A stretch of 64,000 bases of DNA from Gammaproteobacteria bacterium (GTDB lineage: Bacteria; Pseudomonadota; Gammaproteobacteria; Pseudomonadales; Pseudohongiellaceae). Shown piece by piece: positions 42,749 through 51,997 of this stretch (position 1 is the stretch's first letter; each line of letters opens with the position of its first letter). A program made the translations under genes and the position numbers. The notes below the pieces were generated by a model. That model saw only the letters and a list, made by a program, of their open reading frames with translations. It made no database searches and was not told the DNA's origin. The stretch spans positions 1 through 64,000 of the forward strand of contig PASF01000015.1 in assembly GCA_002711845.1 (NCBI GenBank), written 5' to 3'.

Positions 42749-44906
42749 CCCGCACAGCCGGTTCGCGGTACATCTCGTCACCGGCATCGACATCAAACGC
42801 GTCGTAGAATTCCGGCATGTTCGACAGGGCGCCGCGCACCCGGTACTGACCCGGGGCATGGGGGCCGGTAATCAGCTGCTGACGCAGGGCTTCGTCGCGG
42901 AAGGCAATCCGCCAGATCTGGCCCCAGCCCATGAAAAAGCGCTGGGCACCGGTAAAGCCCTCGATCACGGGTGATGGCTGGCCTTGCAGACTGCGCTGCC
43001 AGGCCTGGTAGGACACCGTCAGCCCTCCCAGGTCAGCGATGTTCTCACCCAGCGCCAGCGCACCCTGAATGTTCATTCCCTCAATCGGCTCGTAGGCGTC
43101 AAACTGGGCCACCATCAGATCCGCGCGTTCACGGAACTGCTGTTCATCCAGGTCTGCCCACCAGTCGCGCAAATTACCCTCACCGTCCGAGCGCCGCCCC
43201 TGATCGTCAAAGGCATGCGTGATCTCGTGCCCGATAACCGCGCCGATGGCGCCGTAGTTGATAGCATCATCCGCGTTAACATCGAAAAAAGGTGGCTGCA
43301 GAATGCCCGCGGGAAACACGATTTCATTCAGGGTCGAGCTGTAGTAGGCGTTGACTGTCTGCGGCGTCATGAACCATTCCTCGCGATCCACGGGCTGGCC
43401 CAGACGCGCCATCATGCGCTGGTATTCGCAGCGGTTGGCGCGCGCCATATTGCCCAGCAGGTCGTCGGCGCTGATTTGCAGGCAGTCATAGTCGCGCCAC
43501 TGGTCCGGGTAGGCGATTTTGGTGTTCAACCGCGCCAGTTTGGCCTGGGCTTCGACCTTGGTTGCCGGTGTCATCCACACCAGATCGTTGATCGCTACCT
43601 CAAAGGCTGCCAGCAGGTTTCTGACCAGCGCGTCCATACGCTCGCGCGCTTCCGCCTGAAAATGTCGCTCGACATACAGTTGCCCGACGGCAAAGCCAAG
43701 CACCGAATCCACGGCATTGACGGCCCGCTTCTCGCGGCTGCGCATCTCCGGCTGGCCGCTCAGTGTCCGGCCGAAGAAATCGAAGTGCGCCTCAACAAAG
43801 GCAGACGACAGATACGGTGCCGACATTCGCAGCAGGTGGTAGCGCTGGTAGTTCCGCCAGTCGGCTACCTCAATGTCACGATAGAAGCTGGCGAGATACT
43901 GCAGATACGGGGGCTGGCGCACCACCAGCGCGTCAATACCGGACAGACCGGCATCGTCCAGATAGCGGGCCCAGTCCAGATCCGGCGCCAGTGTGGCCAG
44001 TTCATCCGGCGTCATGCGGTTGTACGTGGCGGTGCGATCGCGGTTCTGCACCCGTGTCCAATGACCCAGGGCGATGCGGTGCTCCACGTCATAGACACGA
44101 TGGGCGGCTGCCAACGCCTCATCACCGCTCAGCAGCCCTGCCAGTTCAAACATCTGGCTGATATGTGCTACATACTGTTCGCGGATGGTTTCATAACGCT
44201 CACTGTCGCTGACGTAATAGTCGCGATCAGGCAGACCCAGTCCGGATTGACTCATGGCGGTAATGTACTGATCAGACTGCCCCTGATCCTGACTGATGCT
44301 GTACCCGAACGGTGCCATACGGCGGTGTTCGGCGGCGCCTGCCCAATATTCCAGCAACTGTTCATGGCTGCCCAGCGCATCGATCAGCGCCAGGTCATCA
44401 GCCAGCGGCGCAGCGCCCAGCGCCTCAATGGCATCCGCAGCCATGAACGCGGTGAACATGTCCCCGATTTTCTGGGTCAGTGTGCCCGGCTCCCTACCAT
44501 CCCCACCATCCGCGGCAGCCTCGCGCAGAATCGCCAGCACATCCGCTTCGGCGGCCTCGCGCAGCTCGTCGAAACTGCCCCAGCGCGAACGGTCCGCCGG
44601 AATGGGGTTCTGCTCCACCCAGCCACCATTGACGTAGCGGAAAAAGTCATCCTGAGGCCGGACGCTGCGATCCATGTTGTCAGCATCGACGCCCGGACCC
44701 AGCTCGGGGGCCTCGCTGACCGGCGCTTGAGCGGTTTGCTGAGCAGGCGTATCCTGAGGGGGTGAACAGTGGCTCAGCAGCACAGCCAGCGCTGCGGGCG
44801 CCAGCACGCTGGCAGGGCCACGAGTGACACGGGTGTTGAATGAAGAAAATGCAAAAAAACCTGGTTTTCGGGCAACTTTGCCCTTGAAATCGGTGAAGCT
44901 GGACAT
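42735..44906 (-). CDS. M13-family metallopeptidase (PepO/neprilysin-like) lipoprotein
   Basis: About 723 residues from ATG 44906. The N-terminus contains a hydrophobic stretch ending LAVLLSHCSPP, a plausible lipobox, placing the enzyme in the periplasm or on the outer membrane. VIGHEITHAFDDQGR is the zinc motif, SLLGENIADLGG-type ALGENIADLGG the third-ligand motif, and VNAYYSSTLNEIVFPAGIL the NAYY substrate-binding segment. The terminal VRVKIW is typical of the family. M13 enzymes cut short peptides. It lies antiparallel between ftsX and rpoH, an unusual location. A longer start at 44984 would add a non-signal-like leader. Confidence 0.93.
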   Translation of the reverse strand: MSSFTDFKGKVARKPGFFAFSSFNTRVTRGPASVLAPAALAVLLSHCSPPQDTPAQQTAQAPVSEAPELGPGVDADNMDRSVRPQDDFFRYVNGGWVEQNPIPADRSRWGSFDELREAAEADVLAILREAAADGGDGREPGTLTQKIGDMFTAFMAADAIEALGAAPLADDLALIDALGSHEQLLEYWAGAAEHRRMAPFGYSISQDQGQSDQYITAMSQSGLGLPDRDYYVSDSERYETIREQYVAHISQMFELAGLLSGDEALAAAHRVYDVEHRIALGHWTRVQNRDRTATYNRMTPDELATLAPDLDWARYLDDAGLSGIDALVVRQPPYLQYLASFYRDIEVADWRNYQRYHLLRMSAPYLSSAFVEAHFDFFGRTLSGQPEMRSREKRAVNAVDSVLGFAVGQLYVERHFQAEARERMDALVRNLLAAFEVAINDLVWMTPATKVEAQAKLARLNTKIAYPDQWRDYDCLQISADDLLGNMARANRCEYQRMMARLGQPVDREEWFMTPQTVNAYYSSTLNEIVFPAGILQPPFFDVNADDAINYGAIGAVIGHEITHAFDDQGRRSDGEGNLRDWWADLDEQQFRERADLMVAQFDAYEPIEGMNIQGALALGENIADLGGLTVSYQAWQRSLQGQPSPVIEGFTGAQRFFMGWGQIWRIAFRDEALRQQLITGPHAPGQYRVRGALSNMPEFYDAFDVDAGDEMYREPAVRVKIW

Positions 44907-45074
44907 CAGATAATCACTCACGCAAGAAAAAGTGGTAGAATAGGGTCGTCTAGGTGCCCGATGATATAAGCAGGGTGCCTGCATTTAAAGACTTGGAACG
45001 ATTGCAGCGTCAATCTATTGCACGTCCGGACATACTCTCCGGAAGTATCAGGAAACAGTGAGAGCATAGGAAAT

Positions 45075-45935
45075 ATGACAACAGCCAAGAGTTTGCAACT
45101 AGTCGGCCCGGCCGTACCGGGTCGCGACCTATCTGCCTATGTGACGTCAGTCAACAGCATTCCTGTATTAACAGCCGAGCAGGAGCTGGAGCTGGCAAAT
45201 CAGTACTATTACGAAGAAAACCTTGAGGCTGCCCGCCAGCTGGTGCTCGCGCACCTGCGCTTTGTTGTGCACATGGCCCGCAGCTATTCCGGTTACGGCC
45301 TGTCACAGGCAGACCTGATTCAGGAAGGCAATGTCGGCCTGATGAAGGCAGTCAAACGCTTCAACCCGGAAATGGGCGTCCGCCTGGTGTCCTTTGCCGT
45401 GCACTGGATCAAGGCAGAAATGCATGAATTCATTCTGCGTAACTGGCGCATCGTGAAAATTGCCACCACCAAGGCCCAGCGCAAACTGTTCTTCAACCTG
45501 CGCAGCGCCAAGAAGCGTCTGGGCTGGTTGAGCAACGATGAAGCACAGGCGGTCGCCGCGGACCTGGGTGTGGATGCCAGCGTGGTGCGCCAGATGGAAG
45601 GCCGCATGAGCTCCTATGACACGGCGTTTGATGCGGCATCTGAAGCAGACGATGACGAGGCCTACAAGGCGCCGGCGTATTACCTGCAGGACGACAGCTC
45701 TGACATGGCACTCGACATTGAAGAAAGCGAGTGGGAAGAAGAGCAGAACAGCAACCTGTATCTGGCCATGAACGAGCTGGATGAGCGCAGCCGCGACATC
45801 ATCACCAGTCGCTGGCTGTCCGACCAGAAGGCGACCCTGCATGACCTGGCGGCCAAATACAGTGTATCGGCCGAACGTATTCGTCAGCTGGAAAAAAACG
45901 CCATGAATAAAGTACGCGGCGCGATGGTAGCTTAA
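45075..45935 (+). CDS. rpoH: RNA polymerase sigma-32 factor
   Basis: A 286-residue heat-shock sigma factor. Region 2 ([39 protein letters not shown]), the RpoH-specific box [18 protein letters not shown] near residue 135, and region 4 ([33 protein letters not shown]) are all present. Start at ATG 45075 with agga upstream; the ATG-like start at 45018 adds 19 residues not seen in the family. A rho-independent terminator follows. In E. coli-like bacteria translation is controlled by mRNA structure; the first 60 codons here could fold similarly, which I did not compute. Confidence 0.96.
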   Translation: MTTAKSLQLVGPAVPGRDLSAYVTSVNSIPVLTAEQELELANQYYYEENLEAARQLVLAHLRFVVHMARSYSGYGLSQADLIQEGNVGLMKAVKRFNPEMGVRLVSFAVHWIKAEMHEFILRNWRIVKIATTKAQRKLFFNLRSAKKRLGWLSNDEAQAVAADLGVDASVVRQMEGRMSSYDTAFDAASEADDDEAYKAPAYYLQDDSSDMALDIEESEWEEEQNSNLYLAMNELDERSRDIITSRWLSDQKATLHDLAAKYSVSAERIRQLEKNAMNKVRGAMVA

Positions 45936-45966
45936 CTCAACACCCTGTCGGGATTTGGTCGTTCCT

Positions 45967-46000
45967 AAGCCGCTGCTCATGACAGCGGCTTTTTTGTTTT
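45967..46000 (+). terminator. Rho-independent terminator of rpoH
   Basis: A 9-bp perfect stem (aagccgctg / cagcggctt) with loop ctcatga, followed by tttttgtttt. It ends the rpoH transcript about 30 bases after the stop codon. Confidence 0.9.
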
Positions 46001-46035
46001 AATGCAACGCCTGTTTTCAGGCTCTGCCGGAGGCT

Positions 46036-46419
46036 ATGATGCCCAACCTGTTTATTGCCCTCGCTGCCATTAATGGATTCATCGCCGTGGGCCTGGGTGC
46101 CTTCGCGGCGCACGGCCTGAAGAACCGTTTGCCGGAAGACCTGCTCGCCATCTTTCAGACCGGTGTGCAGTATCACATGTATCACGCACTGGCCCTGTTC
46201 GGCGTCGGCCTGCTGGCCATGCAAATGAGTGACTCTAATCTGTTGCGCGCCAGTGGCTGGGCATTTGTTGTCGGTATCGTGATTTTTTCCGGCAGCCTGT
46301 ATGTCCTGAGCCTGAGCGGCATCCGCTGGCTGGGTGCCATCACACCGATCGGCGGTGTCGCTTTCCTGACCGGCTGGGCGCTGCTGGCCATCGCCATGCT
46401 GGCCCGGCGCACACTGTAA
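46036..46419 (+). CDS. DUF423 membrane protein (YgdD family)
   Basis: A 127-residue inner-membrane protein with four helices. FIALAAINGFIAVGLGAFAAHGLK and TGVQYHMYHALALFGVGLL are the DUF423 signature, followed by GIVIFSGSLYVLSLSGIRWLG and TPIGGVAFLTGWALL. Function is unknown; members are small and widespread, often near thiamine or division genes. A ggagg site precedes ATG 46036. It is 27 bases upstream of thiS. Confidence 0.9.
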   Translation: MMPNLFIALAAINGFIAVGLGAFAAHGLKNRLPEDLLAIFQTGVQYHMYHALALFGVGLLAMQMSDSNLLRASGWAFVVGIVIFSGSLYVLSLSGIRWLGAITPIGGVAFLTGWALLAIAMLARRTL

Positions 46420-46446
46420 GCGCCGGCTGCAAGCAAGGAGCCACAC

Positions 46447-46647
46447 ATGAAAATACAGGTTAACGGCGATCCCATGCAGCTGGCTGAAAACGCCAGTGTT
46501 CAGGACCTGCTGGCACAACTGGACATGACCACAGGCCGCGTGGCGGTGGAAGTGAACGCGGACATTGTGCCGCGCAGCCTGCACCCGCAACACCTGCTCA
46601 AAGATGGCGACCGCGTGGAAATCGTGCACGCCATCGGCGGCGGTTGA
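46447..46647 (+). CDS. thiS: Sulfur carrier protein ThiS
   Basis: A 66-residue ubiquitin-like carrier for the thiazole sulfur of thiamine. It reads MKIQVNGDPMQL, VNADIVPRSL and DRVEIVHAIGGG, ending in the Gly-Gly tail that is adenylated and thiocarboxylated. Ribosome-binding site aaggag lies upstream. Gap to thiG is 29 bases. There is no room for a TPP riboswitch directly upstream; the operon might be read from before DUF423. Confidence 0.95.
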   Translation: MKIQVNGDPMQLAENASVQDLLAQLDMTTGRVAVEVNADIVPRSLHPQHLLKDGDRVEIVHAIGGG

Positions 46648-46676
46648 CCCCGGCCGGCACCTGCCCTTACTGACCC

Positions 46677-47495
46677 ATGCCCGAGATGACACTTATGCAC
46701 AACACCAAACGAAACCAGGACAAACCCCTGATGCTGGCCGGCAAACGCTACCAGTCGCGACTGATTATCGGCAGCGGCAAGTATGCCGATTTCCAGCAGA
46801 ATCTGGCGGCCCTGGAGGCCAGCGGCGCGGAAATGATCACGGTTGCCATCCGCCGGGTCAATCTGGGCCAGCACAAAGGCGAACCCAGCCTGCTGGAGGT
46901 GATCTCACCCGAGAAATATACCTTCCTGCCCAACACCGCCGGCTGCTACAACGCCGCCGATGCCGTGCGCACCTGCCGCATGGCGCGTGAACTGCTGGAT
47001 GGTCACAAGCTGGTTAAACTGGAAGTACTGGGCGACCAGAAAACCCTGTACCCGAATGTGACCGAAACCCTGGTTGCCGCCGAGCAACTGGTTGCCGATG
47101 GTTTTGATGTCATGGTGTACACCAGCGATGATCCCTTGATCGCCAAGCGCCTGGAAGAGATTGGCTGCATCGCGGTGATGCCGCTGGGCGCCCCCATCGG
47201 TTCCGGACTGGGAATACGCAACCCGTACAATATCCGTATGATCCTGGAAAATGCCAACGTTCCCATTATTGTTGATGCCGGCGTCGGCACCGCTTCGGAT
47301 GCCACCATTGCCATGGAACTGGGTTGTGACGGCGTGCTGATGAACACGGCAATCGCAGAAGCGGGCGACCCGATCCTGATGGCCTCGGCCATGCACAAGG
47401 CAGTCGTCAGCGGCCGTGAAGCGTGGCTGGCCGGCCGCATGCCACGCAAACTGTACGCCAGCGCATCCTCGCCGATCGACGGCACCTTTTTCTGA
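46677..47495 (+). CDS. thiG: Thiazole synthase ThiG
   Basis: Up to 272 residues, TIM-barrel enzyme that forms the thiazole phosphate of thiamine from deoxyxylulose phosphate, dehydroglycine and ThiS thiocarboxylate. [17 protein letters not shown] near the start, [18 protein letters not shown], the catalytic Lys in KLEVLGD, and [32 protein letters not shown] at the phosphate site are typical. The first 15 residues vary in the family; starts at 46677, 46686 or 46695 are possible and no strong ribosome-binding site decides. Confidence 0.95.
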   Translation: MPEMTLMHNTKRNQDKPLMLAGKRYQSRLIIGSGKYADFQQNLAALEASGAEMITVAIRRVNLGQHKGEPSLLEVISPEKYTFLPNTAGCYNAADAVRTCRMARELLDGHKLVKLEVLGDQKTLYPNVTETLVAAEQLVADGFDVMVYTSDDPLIAKRLEEIGCIAVMPLGAPIGSGLGIRNPYNIRMILENANVPIIVDAGVGTASDATIAMELGCDGVLMNTAIAEAGDPILMASAMHKAVVSGREAWLAGRMPRKLYASASSPIDGTFF

Positions 47496-47508
47496 AAGCG
47501 GATTTCCC

Positions 47509-48240
47509 ATGAGCACCTCCGAGCAGGATACCGGTCACAACAAAACCGGTACTGAACACCACCGGCCACTGCGCAGTTTTGTCATTCGCGCCGGACGCCA
47601 GACCGCCTCACAAAAAGAGGCACTGGAAAAATACTGGTCACGTTATGTGATCGACGACACCACCCACATGCTGGATACCGACACGGTGTTCGGCCGGCAC
47701 GCACCGCTGGTGCTGGAAATCGGGTTCGGCATGGGCGATTCGCTGGCCGAGATGGCCGCTGCCAGCCCGGACAAGGATTTTATCGGCATTGAAGTGCATC
47801 GCCCCGGGGTGGGCAAATTGCTGGGGCACATTGAGCGCCTGGGTCTCACCAATCTGCGTATCTATTGCCATGATGCCGTGGAGATACTGGCGCGCTGTAT
47901 CGCCGATCATTCACTGAGCACCGTACAGATTTTTTTTCCCGATCCCTGGCACAAGAAAAAGCACAACAAACGCCGACTGGTGCAGCCTGCCTTTATTGCC
48001 GACCTGAGCAACAAACTTGTGCCAGGTGGCACTATCCATCTGGCGACCGACTGGCAGCCTTATGCCGAACACATGATGGATGTGATGAGCTCCGCCACGG
48101 CATTGACCAATACCGCCGGCGGAGGTGCCTATGCGCACAATACCGGCCGTCCGGAAACCAAGTTCGAGCGCCGCGGCCACCGGCTGGGCCATGGCGTGTG
48201 GGACCTGGTATTCGAGTACCAATCGCCCGGACTGTCATGA
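47509..48240 (+). CDS. trmB: tRNA (guanine(46)-N7)-methyltransferase
   Basis: A 243-residue SAM-dependent enzyme that makes m7G46 in tRNA. LRSFVIRAGRQTASQKEALE is the normal N-terminus, LEIGFGMGDSLAEMA the SAM loop, FIGIEVHRPGVGKLL follows, and IFFPDPWHKKKHNKRRLVQ is the catalytic PDPWxKxxHxKRR motif. Start at ATG 47509, 13 bases after thiG; an earlier in-frame start at 47416 would lie inside thiG. Confidence 0.96.
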   Translation: MSTSEQDTGHNKTGTEHHRPLRSFVIRAGRQTASQKEALEKYWSRYVIDDTTHMLDTDTVFGRHAPLVLEIGFGMGDSLAEMAAASPDKDFIGIEVHRPGVGKLLGHIERLGLTNLRIYCHDAVEILARCIADHSLSTVQIFFPDPWHKKKHNKRRLVQPAFIADLSNKLVPGGTIHLATDWQPYAEHMMDVMSSATALTNTAGGGAYAHNTGRPETKFERRGHRLGHGVWDLVFEYQSPGLS

Positions 48241-48300
48241 AGATGTAATACACCTTTGCTAGGGTCACCGGTTTAATCTGCGTTAACGGGAAACCCCGCC

Positions 48301-50598
48301 ATGATTCGTCCTGCTCCCCGCCTGTTCATGTCCTGCTGCCTGGCCACATTGATCGCCGCCTGCGACACGCCCCCGTCATCGGCGCCGCAAACCGAAGCCA
48401 CCCTGGGCACGCTCACGGATCGGCAGAGCGCATTTCGTTTGCGCCAGGATTTTGCCGCAGCCCTGAATGCGGATACCGGCTGGGCGGCAGGACTTAATGA
48501 GGCGACCACCGTACTGACCGACGAACCGTTCCGGTTACGAATTGAAGTGGACGCGGCGGGCCCTGCTCAGCTTGACAGCCAGCCCCGACGTTATCAGCTC
48601 GAATACCAGCGCAACGGCGGCGCCTGGCAACCCGTGCCGGCAGAGAACTTTCCGCAACCGGCGAAGGTGCTGACCCTGGACCTGACTGCCGACCCGGCTG
48701 CGGCCTGGCAATTTGCGGGCGGCAGTGCCGCGTCTGCCACGCTCAATCGCGGCGAAGACGGCCCCTTTATGCGACTGACCGCCGGTGAGCAGGCGATCAC
48801 TGCCATTGGCAATTACGAAACGCTGTGGGAGGCGGTGGAGTTTGCGGTTGATGTCCGCTTGCCCTCTGGCGGGAGCAGCGGCGCCGGTCTGGTGTTTGGT
48901 GTCATTGATGCGCAGAACTTCAGCCGGGTGACACTTGACGCCGAGGGCACTGTGCTTGTTGAGCGTCTCGTCAACGGGGAAGCCACCCGCATCGCCAATG
49001 CGAGCACCTCCATCGTCACCGATCGCTGGACCGAATTGAAAGTGGTCATCGACGGTCGCCAGGTCACCGTTGAGTATGACGATGACACACTGGTCATGAC
49101 CGCTGAGTTTGATGACGCCGTCCCACCATCGGTCATGGGCCTGACGGTGCCGGCCGGTGCCACGGCGGATTTCGCCAACGCGGTCATTGAGGGCCTGCCG
49201 CGCTCACCGCTTGTCAGCATCATGGCCAGCGACAGCTTCGACCATGGCGCGCCAACGACCGACCTGCTGGCTGGCGCCGATACCGACTTCAGCGGCGGCG
49301 CCGGGGTCAGCTTCACGCGCACGACACGCCCCTGGGCGCAGACCCGCGGACACAGCGAATGGGAATGGCCCCTGGTGATCCGGCGCTTTGCTGACGGCGC
49401 CCGCACCAATGAAAATGGCGATACGTATGCCTTCCGCATGATCACCGAACAGGGTGAGGCATTGGCCTACGACACGCTGCCGAGGGTGACCGTCTCCGTG
49501 CCGTCTCGCCACCTGGGTGGGGTGTTTGTCGAAACCCCGGCACGGGTCGGCCCGTTTGAGGCCAGCAACGGCGATCTGTATTTTCTGATGGAACCGGCAG
49601 AGACCGACAATATGCTGATGAGCGTCAAGTCGGTTGATGGCGGCCTGAGCTGGCAGGAGGTTGACGGTAGCAACCGGCCGGCCACCGGTGATCTGGAAGG
49701 ATTTGCCGCGGTCATGGCAGCGGGCAGCATTTACATGCTGCATCAAACCTCCGATGACGTTTTCATGCACGCCTTTCGTACCAGCGATCATGAAGGCCAG
49801 CCCGACACCTGGGCGATACAGGATGAATGGCTGGCAGCGCCGCAGGAGCCGCCGACACAGGTAGCGGATATTGCCGCACGCAGCGACGGCAGCCTGGTGG
49901 GTGTCTACGGCAGTGCAGACAGGATTCATGTGCAGATTCGTTCGTCGGAGGGTGTCTGGGGCGACGCCATCACCGTTGATGCGAACCAGCCACAACGCCT
50001 GTCTGGCCCCGTGCTGGTGACCGGTCACGATGATGTCGTGCACCTGGCGTATACCGGCGATGACGGCAGCGCCTGGTATCGACGCATCCTGCCGGATGGC
50101 AGCCTGACGCCGCGGCAGCAGGTCAGTGATCAGCTGGGCCGCGAATCCGCGGACGTGGCGTCCATCCTGCCACTGGTATTTTTACCGCAGACCAACACCG
50201 TCAGCATCATCTACCGGGTAGCGGCCGGGACCTTGCAAGAGCGGCGTGTCGGGGCTGACGGCGCATTGCGTGAGCCCGTCAACGTGACTGACCGGGCGGT
50301 TGTGCAGAATGCAGTCGACTCGGATCAGACTGGCGCAGATGCCATTGGTGATGGCAATCGTGTGCAGCTGCTGTTCATCGCCGATGACAGCCGTCATATC
50401 TATCACACCTACGCCGATGAGGCCGGCAACTGGCAACCGGCCACGCTGCAGGTGGATGGCATCAACGGCCAGTGGGTGCGCGGCATGCGGATCAAGGCAG
50501 CCGGAACCGGACCGGTTTATGGCTACGTCTATGACGCCGGCGCCGACGGTGGCTCGGGCAAGAACCGCTATGGGGAGATTCCACTGATAAATCAATAG
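48301..50598 (+). CDS. Large lipoprotein with lectin-like and sialidase-like (Asp-box) domains
   Basis: A 765-residue lipoprotein: CCLATLIAACDTPPSS contains the lipobox. Residues about 135-295 (NFRLTAGEQAITAIGNYETL-like, FAVDVRLPSGGSSGAGLVFGV, WTELKVVIDGRQVTVEYDD) resemble a concanavalin/LamG beta sandwich. Residues about 370-760 look like a six-bladed propeller with an Asp-box, SVDGGLSWQEV (near 445), and repeated blade strands (VYGSADRIHVQIRS, VHLAYTGDDGSAWYRRI, VQLLFIADDSRHIYHTY). No catalytic arginine triad is recognised, so glycan binding is as likely as hydrolysis. It sits upstream of the TAXI/TRAP pair with 145 bases between. Confidence 0.72.
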   Translation: MIRPAPRLFMSCCLATLIAACDTPPSSAPQTEATLGTLTDRQSAFRLRQDFAAALNADTGWAAGLNEATTVLTDEPFRLRIEVDAAGPAQLDSQPRRYQLEYQRNGGAWQPVPAENFPQPAKVLTLDLTADPAAAWQFAGGSAASATLNRGEDGPFMRLTAGEQAITAIGNYETLWEAVEFAVDVRLPSGGSSGAGLVFGVIDAQNFSRVTLDAEGTVLVERLVNGEATRIANASTSIVTDRWTELKVVIDGRQVTVEYDDDTLVMTAEFDDAVPPSVMGLTVPAGATADFANAVIEGLPRSPLVSIMASDSFDHGAPTTDLLAGADTDFSGGAGVSFTRTTRPWAQTRGHSEWEWPLVIRRFADGARTNENGDTYAFRMITEQGEALAYDTLPRVTVSVPSRHLGGVFVETPARVGPFEASNGDLYFLMEPAETDNMLMSVKSVDGGLSWQEVDGSNRPATGDLEGFAAVMAAGSIYMLHQTSDDVFMHAFRTSDHEGQPDTWAIQDEWLAAPQEPPTQVADIAARSDGSLVGVYGSADRIHVQIRSSEGVWGDAITVDANQPQRLSGPVLVTGHDDVVHLAYTGDDGSAWYRRILPDGSLTPRQQVSDQLGRESADVASILPLVFLPQTNTVSIIYRVAAGTLQERRVGADGALREPVNVTDRAVVQNAVDSDQTGADAIGDGNRVQLLFIADDSRHIYHTYADEAGNWQPATLQVDGINGQWVRGMRIKAAGTGPVYGYVYDAGADGGSGKNRYGEIPLINQ

Positions 50599-50743
50599 AC
50601 GAACGGTTGCCTGCTTTTCTGGCAATGGCAATGCAGCTACGTTATTCTTCGGCGTTGAGTATTCAGCCTGACAGGTAACATCACCGGGCCATCATCGTCG
50701 GTGAATCCAGGCTGCGTCGCCTTATCCAGGAGTCTAACTACAG

Positions 50744-51955
50744 ATGCATACACTGGTTCCAAGTCCTGCCCGCCGCCTTGTCAAGGCAGGCATTCTGGCA
50801 CTGTCCGCGTCGGTACTGGCCGCTTGCGGTGTCGAGGAACTGCCGGAGAACCCGCTGGCCGGTCAGCTCGACATGCCCCGCACCGTGGCCTGGTCGGCGT
50901 ATCCCACCGGCACCGGCGGATACAGCCAGGCAGTCGCCATCGGCAACATTCTGCAACGGCAATACGGCGTCAACCTGCGCGTCGTGCCCGGCCGCAATGA
51001 TGTCTCCCGGCTCGCCACCCTGAATGCTGGCCGGGTGCACATGTCAGCCGGCGGTTCCGAGGCAGTCTATGCCCAGGAAGGCATTCTCAATTTTGCTTCC
51101 CGTATCTGGGGCCCGCAGCCCATCCGCGCGGTACTGTCCAATTTTTCCACCAGCTGCTCGTTCAGCCTGGCCACAGCGGCCGATGCCGAGATCCGTGAGG
51201 TCGCGGACATCCGGGGCAAACGCGTCACCTGGGTACAGGGCGCGCCGTCACTGAACAACGCCCTGACCGCCCTGCTGTCCTATGCCAACCTGACCTGGGA
51301 TGATGTGGAGATGGTCGAGGTCGGCGGCTACAACGCGTCCATCGACGCCGTCATCAACAATCGCGCCGATGTGGCGGGTGGTGCCTGTAACTCGCCCCCC
51401 TTCCTGCGCCTGGAAACCTCGCCGCGCGGGCTGTTCTGGGTCGAGTTTCCGCCAGATGACGCGGCGGCCGTCCAGCGGGTACGCGGACGCCTGCCCTGGT
51501 ACGTGCCGCATGTGGCCACCGAAGGCCCGGCCATCGATGACAACGAGGGCATCAACGTCTTTACCTCGGCCTACCCGCTGCTGGTGGCCATGGACGATGC
51601 GGACACCGACATGGTCTACGGCATGACCAAAGTCATCGCCCTGCATTATGACGAATACCGGAATTCAGCCCCCGGTGCCAACGGCTGGCGCATCAACGGC
51701 CAGCAACTGGAGAATGCCTTTATTCCCTACCATGAGGGCGCCATCGCCTATTTCCGGGAAATCGGCATCTGGACACCTGAAGCTGAAGCCAAGCAGCAGG
51801 ACAACCTGAACCGGCAGCGTGTGCTGATGGACGCCTGGCAGGAATACAACGTGTCCGCGCCAGAAGATCGCAGTGCGTTCGAAGCCGGCTGGCTGAGCTT
51901 CCGGGAGCAGCGACTGGCCGAACTGGGCCTGGTGACGCTCGCCGAAACCCAGTAA
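50744..51955 (+). CDS. TAXI-family TRAP transporter solute-binding lipoprotein
   Basis: A 403-residue protein. The N-terminal LALSASVLAACGVEE is a lipobox, so it is anchored, which is unusual because most TAXI proteins are free in the periplasm. The TAXI core follows: WSAYPTGTGGYSQAVAIGNIL, VNLRVVPGRNDVSRLATLNAG, HMSAGGSEAVYAQEG, GKRVTWVQGAPSLNNAL, and a C-terminal VFTSAYPLLVAMDDAD. It captures a carboxylate or amino-acid-like ligand, unknown here, for the permease 42 bases downstream. The length is somewhat above the 320-340 usual for the family. Confidence 0.9.
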   Translation: MHTLVPSPARRLVKAGILALSASVLAACGVEELPENPLAGQLDMPRTVAWSAYPTGTGGYSQAVAIGNILQRQYGVNLRVVPGRNDVSRLATLNAGRVHMSAGGSEAVYAQEGILNFASRIWGPQPIRAVLSNFSTSCSFSLATAADAEIREVADIRGKRVTWVQGAPSLNNALTALLSYANLTWDDVEMVEVGGYNASIDAVINNRADVAGGACNSPPFLRLETSPRGLFWVEFPPDDAAAVQRVRGRLPWYVPHVATEGPAIDDNEGINVFTSAYPLLVAMDDADTDMVYGMTKVIALHYDEYRNSAPGANGWRINGQQLENAFIPYHEGAIAYFREIGIWTPEAEAKQQDNLNRQRVLMDAWQEYNVSAPEDRSAFEAGWLSFREQRLAELGLVTLAETQ

Positions 51956-51997
51956 CGCCTGATCATCAATCAAAATTCCATAACAAGATGACTGCCC

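Noticed and set aside
42984-44765. A 593-codon plus-strand frame
   Set aside because: It is antisense to the M13 peptidase gene, has no family features and reflects high G+C codon bias on the opposite strand.
46420-46446. A TPP riboswitch before thiS
   Set aside because: Only 27 bases separate thiS from the DUF423 gene, too few for the aptamer.
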